From Syntrophobacterales bacterium (lineage in GTDB: Bacteria > Desulfobacterota > Syntrophobacteria > BM002): 8,246 bases of DNA. Below, one piece after another: positions 1-6,128 of this stretch. A program made the position numbers and the translations under genes. The notes beneath the pieces are model-generated. The model saw nothing but the letters and a program-made list of their open reading frames with translations, made no database searches and had not been told where the DNA came from. The stretch covers positions 1 to 8,246 of the forward strand of contig JAUWKY010000087.1 of assembly GCA_030613915.1 (NCBI GenBank). Reading direction: 5' to 3'. How positions within the stretch are numbered: position 1 is the stretch's first letter; the number at the start of each line of letters is the position of its first letter.

Positions 1-114
1 CCTTGGATAAGAAAGGGTGTGGGTATGGATTAACGGAGTAAGTTACCTTGCGGCTGGTTCTCTGTCAAGCCTATTATCCAGAGGATCTGCAGCTCCAATA
101 AACACTGGGCACTT
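1..114. other. Intergenic left edge, no gene recognised
   Basis: No reading frame here has family resemblance or a convincing ribosome binding site on either strand. It lies downstream of recO, and any further minus-strand gene would begin beyond the left edge. Two weak marks are visible. One is an imperfect palindrome at 83-96 centred on CTGCAG, with 12 of 14 bases symmetric. The other is a minus-strand TTGACA at 63-68, followed 17 nt later by TAACTT at 40-45, which would be a poor -10 box. Neither is enough to call a site. Confidence 0.5.
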
Positions 115-163
115 TTTAGATTTTAGATTGCAGACTTTAGATTGCAGATTGAGGATTTCGAAT
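115..163. repeat. Seven tandem degenerate heptads, consensus TKNRRAY
   Basis: Seven consecutive 7-nt units fill this stretch with no gap: three TTTAGAT, two TGCAGAY, one TGAGGAT and one TTCGAAT. Every unit starts with T and has a purine at positions 4 and 5, A at position 6 and a pyrimidine at position 7. The best copy is a 13-nt word (TTTAGATTGCAGA) at 122-134 that recurs exactly at 136-148, which is two heptads. A 7-nt step does not keep a reading frame, so coding is unlikely. It resembles the short heptanucleotide repeats described in filamentous cyanobacteria (STRR), though the sequence differs and no relationship can be shown from here. Confidence 0.75.
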
Positions 164-246
164 TTGAAAAAGCATAGGGCAGGAGAGAAACGACTAGGGG
201 AAGTGGCAGTTGATGGAAATTACAAATAACAGCGACTAAGGATTTA

Positions 247-321
247 GGTGTCAGGTGTCGGGTGTCAGGGAAGAAAGACAAAAAGCTGAAACCTGAACAC
301 TGAACACTGAAACCTGAAACC
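247..321. repeat. Opposed heptad arrays forming an imperfect inverted repeat
   Basis: The left arm is three tandem GGTGTCR units (247-267). The right arm is five tandem TGAAMMC units (287-321): three TGAAACC and two TGAACAC. The reverse complement of TGAAACC is GGTTTCA, which matches GGTGTCA at 6 of 7 positions, so the arms face each other across a 19-nt purine-rich spacer (268-286). A transcript of either strand could fold into a hairpin with several registers, because the unequal arms can slide by one heptad. The array sits about 95 nt beyond the recO stop and could protect an mRNA 3' end or slow RNA polymerase, but there is no T-run to make it a standard terminator. Confidence 0.75.
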
Positions 322-325
322 CTGA

Positions 326-423
326 GATTTGGTGCTTGGGATTTGGGGTTTCATAATGCGGGTTCAGAAATGCTAAATGCGAAATGACGATTGAGTTCCC
401 ATCAGCTCCTGACTCCTAGATTC
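326..423. repeat. Fourteen-unit degenerate heptad register running into recO
   Basis: Read in 7-nt steps from 326, the stretch shows related blocks kept in a single phase. GATTTGG occurs at 326 and 340 with TGCTTGG between them. GGTTTCA is at 347. AAATGCT, AAATGCG and AAATGAC lie at 368, 375 and 382. The related TGACTCC and CAGCTCC lie at 410 and 403. Each of the first ten units has T in position 4. The last two units overlap the recO stop codon (416-418) and its final codons. The units are too degenerate for a simple recent tandem duplication, so an old or repeatedly rewritten array is the likelier reading. Confidence 0.55.
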
Positions 424-1192
424 TGTCATTTGTGGAGTTCAGGGCGCCTATCTGATGAAGGAGCTTGAGAGATTTCAAATCCTTCTCTAAATAATGCCTG
501 ACAAGATCAATAAGAAGGAAGCGACACTCCTGGCGGGATTGGCGTTGGAATCTGAGACGCCAGAGTTTGGCAAGGGGAAGTTGCTGCGCTTGGCGGAGTA
601 GCATCACAGTACCCAAAGAAACCGGATAGGGTTGTTGACCATGTTTATGGTCTTTGCATACGAGACCACCCTGGAGGATGGAGAAAAACCAATTTCCACC
701 AGCACGAGGTTTCCGGCCGCAAAGAACGCAGCCTTGCAGGTTTGGACCATATCCACTCAAATGTAATATCCGGGTCTGGAACAGCAAGGAAGTGTTTTCA
801 GGCTCCGCCCCTCGCTCTAGTTGTTCAAGGTATTGGTAGAGCAGGGCGAAGAGGGCGGCGTTGGCCTGTCTTTCCGGCGACATTCCCAATACTATCTCGC
901 AGCTGAGGCTGGCATATCCCAAACGGGCGATGTCGCTTCGGAGGGCGATGAAGGCGTTTTTGAGCTCGCTGGCATCGAGCCGTACCAGTCCAGAGGTTTG
1001 CCGGTCCACATAGGTAACAGAGACGTGGGAACAAGGTTCCAAGGTGTGAACAAATCTTTTCTTGCTGCGCCGTGCCCCTTTGGCGATACCGGTGAGTTGC
1101 CCCTGGTTTCTGCTGAAAAAAGTGATCAAGCGATCTGATTCGCTGTAGTCCCTGGTGCGGAGAATGATCGCCTCGTCTCGGCGAATTGCCAT
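416..1192 (-). CDS. recO: DNA repair protein RecO
   Basis: RecO binds single-stranded DNA, anneals strands and, with RecR, loads RecA onto SSB-coated DNA in the RecF pathway of recombinational repair. It is cytoplasmic. The 258-residue product has the usual family length. The N-terminal OB fold (about 1-80) shows the family pattern EAIILRTRDYSESDRLITFF followed by G-IAKGARRSKKRF and a conserved LEP. A helical domain follows, with a zinc-type cluster C155-x2-C158 and C179-x2-H182 near residues 155-182. The fourth ligand position is His rather than the commoner Cys. I chose ATG 1192 because AGGGAG (1198-1203) precedes it by 5 nt; an in-frame GTG at 1198 overlaps that site. It starts 36 nt after mgtE and is the last gene of the run. 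The final residues lie beside the heptad repeats. Confidence 0.93.
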   Translation of the reverse strand: MAIRRDEAIILRTRDYSESDRLITFFSRNQGQLTGIAKGARRSKKRFVHTLEPCSHVSVTYVDRQTSGLVRLDASELKNAFIALRSDIARLGYASLSCEIVLGMSPERQANAALFALLYQYLEQLERGAEPENTSLLFQTRILHLSGYGPNLQGCVLCGRKPRAGGNWFFSILQGGLVCKDHKHGQQPYPVSLGTVMLLRQAQQLPLAKLWRLRFQRQSRQECRFLLIDLVRHYLEKDLKSLKLLHQIGALNSTNDRI

Positions 1193-1228
1193 GTACACTC
1201 CCTGCCGCTAAGCTTCTCGCATTCCTTT

Positions 1229-2587
1229 TCACCCAGCAATATATTTCAGAAAGGCAGTGGAGATGGAGAGGTAGATGAGGATGCCCGTGATGTCATTGGC
1301 TGTGGTAACGAAGGGCCCGGAAGCCACCGCCGGATCGATACCTAGTTGCTTGAAACCGATGGGCACCAGTGTGCCCATAAGCGAGGCTACTACAATGGCA
1401 CCAGCCATGGCGCAGCCCACGGTGAACCCCAGGGCGGGGTTGTGGTGCCAGAGTTCGGCAGCAATGCCAATGGTAAGGCCGCAGGCAAGGGCCATGAGCA
1501 GTCCCACCCTGACTTCCTTGAATATGGTGCGGCCCAAGCTGTGCAGATCAATATCGCCGGTGGCTAGGCCTCTCACCGTGATTGTGGAAGATTGTATGCC
1601 TACGTTGCCCCCCATGGCGGTGATCACCGGTACAAAAGTGATCAGGACGATGGCATCGGCCAGGGTCACCTTGAAAAGCCAGAGGAGGTAGCCGGTGAAC
1701 AAGCCGCCGAAGAGGTTGGTGATCAGCCAGGGGAGGCGATATCGAGATATCTTCCAGATCTGGTCGCCGTAATTAAGTTCATCTTCGTGGGTTCCGGCCA
1801 TGCGCAGAACATCCTCGGAGATCTCCTCCTCGACGATGTCCATGATGTCGTCAATGGTGATTCTCCCCACCAGGCTGCCATCGGACTCTACCACCGGTGC
1901 TGAGATGATGTCATACTTCTGAAATATCCTGGCAACATGTTCCTGGTCCATTTCCACCGGAATAGGACGAACACTTGTGTCCATGACCTCTGCAACAATG
2001 TCGCCTGGGTCTGAGATGATCAGCCGTCGCAAACTCAACTGCCCCACCACCTGCTTGCGAGAGTTAATCACGAAGATATTCGCCAGCCCCTCTAATTCTT
2101 TTCCGTGCTCACGCAAGTCTTTGATGGTGTCGGCAATGGTTGCCTCCTGGGGCACTGCCAGCAACTCGGCTTGCATGATGCCGCCAGCGGTTTCCTCATC
2201 ATAGGCCAGGAGCCGACGAACCTCTCTGGAATCCTCGACGTCAATGGAGGCCAAAACCTCCTCGACCACCTCTTCCGGGACGCTGGCAAGAAGATCTGCG
2301 GCATCGTCAGAGTCCAATTCGTCAACGATTTCGCCCAGACGTTGGTGGGGTAAATCGGCCAGGATCTGATCTTGAGAAAACTCCGAGAGTTCAGCGATTA
2401 CCTCTGAAGCGGTGTCAATATCCAGCTCGCGGAATAGCTTTTTCTTCTCATGCTGGTCCAGCGCCTCGAACAAATCTGCAATGTCGGCAGGGTGAAGGTC
2501 CGCCAGCAATTGAACCGCCTCAACCAGCCGATTCTGGTTCAGATCAGCCTTCAACAATGAGAGAGTGTCGCTGCGTTCCTTGGTCAT
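1229..2587 (-). CDS. mgtE: Magnesium transporter MgtE
   Basis: MgtE is an inner-membrane, homodimeric Mg2+ channel whose cytoplasmic domains close the pore when internal Mg2+ is high. The 452-residue product has the full layout: an acidic helical N domain (about 20-130), two CBS domains (about 137-200 and 201-258), a connecting plug helix (about 259-282) and a five-helix membrane domain (about 285-450). Family signatures are RYRLPWL at 282-288, AMGGNVGIQSST at 324-335 and TTANDITG at 428-435. Asp432 falls in the last motif, at the position of the selectivity-filter aspartate known in Thermus thermophilus MgtE. The ATG overlaps the rodZ TGA by 4 nt (ATGA), with no strong ribosome site of its own, so translational coupling to rodZ is likely. 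No M-box riboswitch is possible at this junction. Confidence 0.95.
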   Translation of the reverse strand: MTKERSDTLSLLKADLNQNRLVEAVQLLADLHPADIADLFEALDQHEKKKLFRELDIDTASEVIAELSEFSQDQILADLPHQRLGEIVDELDSDDAADLLASVPEEVVEEVLASIDVEDSREVRRLLAYDEETAGGIMQAELLAVPQEATIADTIKDLREHGKELEGLANIFVINSRKQVVGQLSLRRLIISDPGDIVAEVMDTSVRPIPVEMDQEHVARIFQKYDIISAPVVESDGSLVGRITIDDIMDIVEEEISEDVLRMAGTHEDELNYGDQIWKISRYRLPWLITNLFGGLFTGYLLWLFKVTLADAIVLITFVPVITAMGGNVGIQSSTITVRGLATGDIDLHSLGRTIFKEVRVGLLMALACGLTIGIAAELWHHNPALGFTVGCAMAGAIVVASLMGTLVPIGFKQLGIDPAVASGPFVTTANDITGILIYLSISTAFLKYIAG

Positions 2588-3540
2588 GGTCTGTTCACCG
2601 GCTCTCGCTGTTCAATACCTGGTGTGAGGAGCAAGGATGGATCAGGCAGTTTCAGGTAAACTACCTGACCTGTTTCACCCAACCGTTTGAGGGGTTCATC
2701 ATTCAGGTAGAGTTGGATACCACCGGCGTTGCCAATGAGGAGTTTGTAACTTGATGACGCCCGCCATGTTAGCTGTTCACCCGGCTGAAGCAGGTATTCA
2801 TGCTCCCCAGTCTCATCGGTGCTAATACGGATCCAGGTGGTTTCAGCTGCCTCGGCCTTCAGCAGGTATGGGGATTGGCCAGGAGAAAATATTCCCTCTT
2901 CCTGCGGGGATTCACCTGAGGGATAACCAATGCCTTCACCAATCTTGGACACTTCTGCACCAGTGGAAGCAGCAGGGGCAGCCTGACCACCTAATTTGGA
3001 GTTGTCAGGTTCTGATCCAGTCATCAACTCTCCCTGAGTCCGCCTGGAACTCTGAGCGGACTTTGCCTGGTTGATTCCAGAGTCAGGGTCACTCTTGACC
3101 GCTCTTTGGTCCACGGCAGTTGGGGAGACGAACTCTCCACGTGAGGACGACTTGGACTGCTGTCTCACAGAGCTGGGGCGGTACCAAAAGAAGACCAAGC
3201 CCGCTAGCAGGGTAAGGGCAATGACAAGAACAAGCAGCTTTTTATTGGAGGATTGGGGCTGTAATCGTTGATGAAATTTCACTATCCTTTCCTGATGGTC
3301 TCCCGCCTCCTTAATCAGATTCTGGTATTCAACAATTACCTCTTCCGGATCCAGACCAATCTTCTCTGCATAAGCTTTCAGAAATCCCTTGATGAAGATC
3401 GGGGCGGGGAGTTGTTCAACGTTCCCATGCTCAATGGCGCGCAGCATGTCCATACTGATTCTGGTATCGGCGGAGATTTGTTCCAGGCGTATTCCTCTAG
3501 CCTGTCGTTGTGCTCGCAAATATTCGCCGAGACTCTTCAT
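2584..3540 (-). CDS. rodZ: RodZ-like cell-shape protein (HTH, one TM segment, DUF4115)
   Basis: RodZ is a bitopic inner-membrane protein that links the MreB cytoskeleton to the cell-wall elongation machinery. The 318-residue product has a Cro/C1-type helix-turn-helix domain (about 3-70, starting SLGEYLRAQRQARGI). A basic stretch leads into one transmembrane helix (about 101-119). A Ser/Gln/Gly-rich linker with low conservation follows (about 121-225), then a periplasmic DUF4115 beta domain (about 226-300) with the signature LLIGNAGGIQLYLN at 267-280. Orientation should be N-in, C-out. ATG 3540 is preferred because AGGTGG (3548-3553) lies 7 nt upstream; in-frame GTG codons at 3558 and 3546 lack such spacing. 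The HTH domain in this family binds MreB rather than serving mainly as a DNA repressor. No mreB is present here. The E. coli name is used by domain architecture. Confidence 0.85.
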   Translation of the reverse strand: MKSLGEYLRAQRQARGIRLEQISADTRISMDMLRAIEHGNVEQLPAPIFIKGFLKAYAEKIGLDPEEVIVEYQNLIKEAGDHQERIVKFHQRLQPQSSNKKLLVLVIALTLLAGLVFFWYRPSSVRQQSKSSSRGEFVSPTAVDQRAVKSDPDSGINQAKSAQSSRRTQGELMTGSEPDNSKLGGQAAPAASTGAEVSKIGEGIGYPSGESPQEEGIFSPGQSPYLLKAEAAETTWIRISTDETGEHEYLLQPGEQLTWRASSSYKLLIGNAGGIQLYLNDEPLKRLGETGQVVYLKLPDPSLLLTPGIEQREPVNRP

Positions 3541-3583
3541 GTTCACGCCACCTCTCACGGTGAAAGCAGTCAGGATGAGCCTA

Positions 3584-3659
3584 AACCACTAAGGACACAC
3601 AGTTCACAAAGAACACGAATAAACCGCATTACTGTGGCTCCTTTGTGGCCTTCGTGGTT
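3584..3659. repeat. Inverted array of degenerate nonamers between asnS and rodZ
   Basis: The left arm reads in four consecutive 9-nt units (3584-3619): AACCACTAA, GGACACACA, GTTCACAAA and GAACACGAA. All four share CAC at positions 4-6 and A at position 9. The right arm carries the same motif on the other strand: AACCACGAA (3651-3659), GGCCACAAA (3642-3650) and a shifted GGAGCCACAG (3632-3641). The outer 19 nt of the arms (3584-3602 with 3641-3659) pair at 16 of 19 positions across a 38-nt loop, so a transcript could form a long imperfect hairpin. The element takes up about half of the 153-nt gap. It may stabilise the asnS mRNA end or reduce read-through to rodZ; there is no T-run for a classical terminator. 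Confidence 0.75.
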
Positions 3660-3676
3660 CAAAATCCTTGCTCTGT

Positions 3677-3700
3677 CCCCCAGTAGCATAGGCCTAGGGG
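3677..3700 (-). other. Stem-loop spanning the asnS stop codon
   Basis: On the coding strand CCCCTAG (3694-3700), which contains the asnS TAG stop, can pair with CTGGGGG (3677-3683). The stem is 7 bp including one G-U pair, and the loop is 10 nt. The nearest short T-run lies more than 10 nt downstream, so this is not a normal intrinsic terminator. It might still mark an mRNA end or be chance in a G/C-rich patch. Confidence 0.3.
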
Positions 3701-4992
3701 TAGATGCGCTGTAACATTCTCGGAAACGGAATAGCTTCGCGTAGGTGTTGGATGCCGCAAATCCAGGCTACGGTGCGCTCAATTCCAAGACCGAAGCCTG
3801 AATGGGGCACCGAGCCATAGCGTCGTAGATCAAGATACCACTCGAAGGGCTCCCGGGGTAAATCGTGCTGCGCCAGTCTCTCCAGAAGCTTGTTATAGTC
3901 GTCTTCTCTCTGAGAGCCGCCAATAATTTCTCCATAACCCTCAGGCGCCAGTACATCAACACAGAGGGCTAGGTCAGGCCTATCTGGATCACTTTTCATA
4001 TAAAAAGCTTTGGTTTGCAATGGGTAGTGGGTGATCATTACAGGTCGATCAAACTGTTCTGAAATGAGAGTATCCTCGGTGGTACCAAAATCTTCACCCC
4101 ACTCGTGGTCAATGGAGTTTTGTCGCAAGAGATCCAGGGCTTCATCGTACGTTATTCGCGGAAAGGGAGGTAGCACCGACTCGAGTTTACTTCGCTCACG
4201 CCCCAAAACCTTGAGTTCCTCGCTTTTATGGGTAAGGACTGAACGGACCAAATGGCTGACCAGTTGTTCTGCCAGAGAGAGAATATCCTCCAACTCAGCG
4301 AAGGCCGCCTCTGGTTCTAGCATCCAGAACTCGGTAAGGTGCCTGCGGGTTTTAGACTTTTCCGCCCTAAAAGTGGGGCCAAGAGTGTAGACTTTGCCAA
4401 AAGCCATGGCACCAGCCTCGGCATACAGTTGGCCGCTTTGGGATAGGTAGGCTTTTTCATCGTAAAAATAATCGGTTTCAAAAAGGGTGGTGGTGCCTTC
4501 ACAGGCAGCGGGAGTGAGGATGGGAGCATCGAAGAGGATGAATCCCTCTCGGTTCAGATACTCCCGAGCCGCTTCAATAACCTGGCTGCGGATTCGCAGA
4601 ATTGCGTGTTGCTTGGCAGAACGAAGCCAGAGATGGCGATGGTCCAACAAAAATGCCGGTCCGTGTTCCTTGGGGGTGATGGGATAATCTTCAGCTATCT
4701 GGACAACGGTAATATCGCTCACCTGCAGCTCGTGACCACCGGGAGATCTGGCGTCTACGTGGACGGTTCCAGTGGTCACCAAAGAGGACTCTTGGGTCAG
4801 GGTATCGGTGAGGGCAAAGGTAGCAGGGCTCACCTCGTTCTTCACCACCACAGCCTGGATGGTACCAGTTCCATCTCTGATGAGGAGAAAGCGGACCTTG
4901 CCGCTTGACCGTTTGCTGTAAAGCCAGCCACGGATCGTCACCGTCTGATCAACAAACTGGCCAATAGTATCAACGGTGGTAGTTTGGACCAT
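3694..4992 (-). CDS. asnS: Asparagine--tRNA ligase (AsnRS)
   Basis: AsnRS is a class II cytoplasmic aminoacyl-tRNA synthetase that joins asparagine to tRNA-Asn using ATP. From the chosen start it is 432 residues, the compact form of the family. An N-terminal OB-fold anticodon domain (about 17-102, with [21 protein letters not shown]) precedes the catalytic core. Motif 1 is near 138-165 and leads into [13 protein letters not shown]. Motif 2 is at about 205-223 ([18 protein letters not shown]). Motif 3 is at 399-410 ([12 protein letters not shown]). The C-terminal [12 protein letters not shown] and [16 protein letters not shown] are typical of AsnRS and separate it from AspRS. ATG 4992 has GGAGAG (4998-5003) 5 nt upstream, and family homology begins there. 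A GTG at 5040 would add 16 unlike residues. The gene starts 44 nt after surA. Confidence 0.95.
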   Translation of the reverse strand: MVQTTTVDTIGQFVDQTVTIRGWLYSKRSSGKVRFLLIRDGTGTIQAVVVKNEVSPATFALTDTLTQESSLVTTGTVHVDARSPGGHELQVSDITVVQIAEDYPITPKEHGPAFLLDHRHLWLRSAKQHAILRIRSQVIEAAREYLNREGFILFDAPILTPAACEGTTTLFETDYFYDEKAYLSQSGQLYAEAGAMAFGKVYTLGPTFRAEKSKTRRHLTEFWMLEPEAAFAELEDILSLAEQLVSHLVRSVLTHKSEELKVLGRERSKLESVLPPFPRITYDEALDLLRQNSIDHEWGEDFGTTEDTLISEQFDRPVMITHYPLQTKAFYMKSDPDRPDLALCVDVLAPEGYGEIIGGSQREDDYNKLLERLAQHDLPREPFEWYLDLRRYGSVPHSGFGLGIERTVAWICGIQHLREAIPFPRMLQRIYP

Positions 4993-4997
4993 GGAAG

Positions 4998-5003
4998 CTC
5001 TCC
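4998..5003 (-). promoter_or_regulatory. Ribosome binding site deciding the asnS start
   Basis: GGAGAG lies 5 nt before the ATG at 4990-4992. The upstream in-frame GTG (5038-5040), which overlaps the surA stop as GTGA, has no comparable site. This supports the shorter AsnRS. Confidence 0.7.
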
Positions 5004-5036
5004 GATAAAGACAGAAGCATCCCCAGAGGTTGACGA

Positions 5037-6044
5037 TCACCGTTTCTGGAGCTGTGGGCCGGTCTCATCGACAATCCTCACATACGAGCGTTCCCGCAAA
5101 CTGCTCAACCATTCCCTATATCTGAATTCAACTTCTCTTTTGTAGAGCAAATTCCGAATGCTTTCCCGAACCTCATCCAATGCCTTGGGGGGTGCTCTGT
5201 CCACCTCGGTGACTTTAATAATGTGTATACCTCTGGTGGTTTCTATGTCCGGGCTGACTTCGCCAGGCTTCAAATTCTCGACTGCGGCCTCGAGAACGGG
5301 CTCGAGTTCGCCTGGGGCGAAGTAACCCATGTCTCCTCCCGCCTCCGCTCCGGGACCTTGACTATAGTTCTTAGCCAGCAAGCCAAAATCGACTCCAGCT
5401 CGCACACGTTCTAGGATCTGTTGGGCCAGATCACGTAAGCGAGCTCGCTCCTCCGGAGTGTCGTCGGGATAGTAGGACAGGTAAATGTCCTGGATACGCC
5501 ACCGTTCCTGTTTCTCGAATTCATGGATATGGTCCTGATAGTAAGCTTCAACAATTTCATCAGTGATTACGGTTTTACTTTGAACCTCGCGGCTGACAAG
5601 CTTTCTTTGTTCCAGACCCTCCTTGATTTGCTGGCGAAGGTCCGTTATCGTTCTCTCTTCCTTGCGAAGTTCGGCTTCCAGGGTTTCCTGGGTAAGACGG
5701 TTTTCTTTCATGATTCTGGCAACCGTCTCATCTATTTCCTCTGCACTCACGGAAATTTTCAGTCGGGAGATCTCTTGGGAGGCCAAGCGTTCGTCAATAA
5801 GACGATTCAGCATACTGTGTCGCATCTCTTCCAGAGACAGCTCTTGCTCACGAAGGAAAGGATTTTGCTGCCGGGCAGCTACCAGTGCGTTTGTCCTTTC
5901 ATTGAGCTCACTCAGGGTAATAATGTCGTCATTCACGTAAGCAATGATGCGGTCTACGAGCTCCGCAGCTGTGCCAAAAGAGGGCAAAATACCTCCCAGC
6001 AGCAAAAACAGCGACAAATTAATAATCCAACTTCTCCAGCGCAC
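5037..6044 (-). CDS. surA: SurA-type periplasmic chaperone / peptidyl-prolyl isomerase
   Basis: SurA-type proteins guide unfolded outer-membrane proteins across the periplasm, and their parvulin domains isomerise Xaa-Pro bonds. The 335-residue product starts with a signal peptide: basic RWR, a hydrophobic stretch at about 7-21, and a likely cleavage near residues 26-27 (FGTAAE). The mature start [20 protein letters not shown] is the conserved beginning of the SurA N domain, which continues helical to about 165. One parvulin domain follows at about 178-282, with [12 protein letters not shown] (236-247) and RGIHIIKV (271-278), then a C-terminal helix. E. coli SurA has two parvulin domains; the single one here is common in other lineages. 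The start is GTG, preceded by GGGAAGAGA (6046-6054). An 84-nt AT-rich gap separates it from mfd. A generic PpiC-type foldase is the alternative. Confidence 0.87.
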   Translation of the reverse strand: MRWRSWIINLSLFLLLGGILPSFGTAAELVDRIIAYVNDDIITLSELNERTNALVAARQQNPFLREQELSLEEMRHSMLNRLIDERLASQEISRLKISVSAEEIDETVARIMKENRLTQETLEAELRKEERTITDLRQQIKEGLEQRKLVSREVQSKTVITDEIVEAYYQDHIHEFEKQERWRIQDIYLSYYPDDTPEERARLRDLAQQILERVRAGVDFGLLAKNYSQGPGAEAGGDMGYFAPGELEPVLEAAVENLKPGEVSPDIETTRGIHIIKVTEVDRAPPKALDEVRESIRNLLYKREVEFRYREWLSSLRERSYVRIVDETGPQLQKR

Positions 6045-6128
6045 GTCTCTTCCCAGATAACACTGGCCAAGTTGATCTAACTACCCGACCTTAAAACAAA
6101 AAGCTAATAAATTTAGATTGATAACATG

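Noticed and set aside
40..68. Possible minus-strand promoter, TTGACA at 63-68 with TAACTT 17 nt downstream
   Set aside because: The -35 match is perfect but the -10 matches only three of six consensus bases, and no downstream gene is visible inside the window.
17..229. 70-codon plus-strand reading frame across the left intergenic region
   Set aside because: It crosses the heptad array, whose 7-nt step shifts codons, has no recognisable family or good ribosome site, and is easily explained by chance.
115..423. CRISPR array
   Set aside because: Units are 7 nt, degenerate and contiguous, with no spacers, and no cas genes are nearby.
825..1232. 135-codon minus-strand frame overlapping recO and the mgtE end
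   Set aside because: It is an alternative frame over the conserved RecO OB fold; RecO is the frame with family motifs.
3541..3693. Riboswitch (such as an M-box) ahead of rodZ-mgtE
   Set aside because: The gap is taken up by the nonamer inverted array and the short asnS-end hairpin; no conserved riboswitch core was recognised.
5523..6080. 185-codon plus-strand open frame opposite surA
   Set aside because: It is the antisense shadow of a well-supported gene with signal peptide and parvulin domain.
6112..6120. TTTAGATTG, matching part of the 115-163 repeat unit
   Set aside because: A single 9-nt match in AT-rich DNA with no clear second unit; chance is sufficient.
6045..6128. Possible terminator or promoter between mfd and surA
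   Set aside because: There is a T-rich stretch on the coding strand but no G/C-rich stem before it, and no -35/-10 pair with proper spacing.
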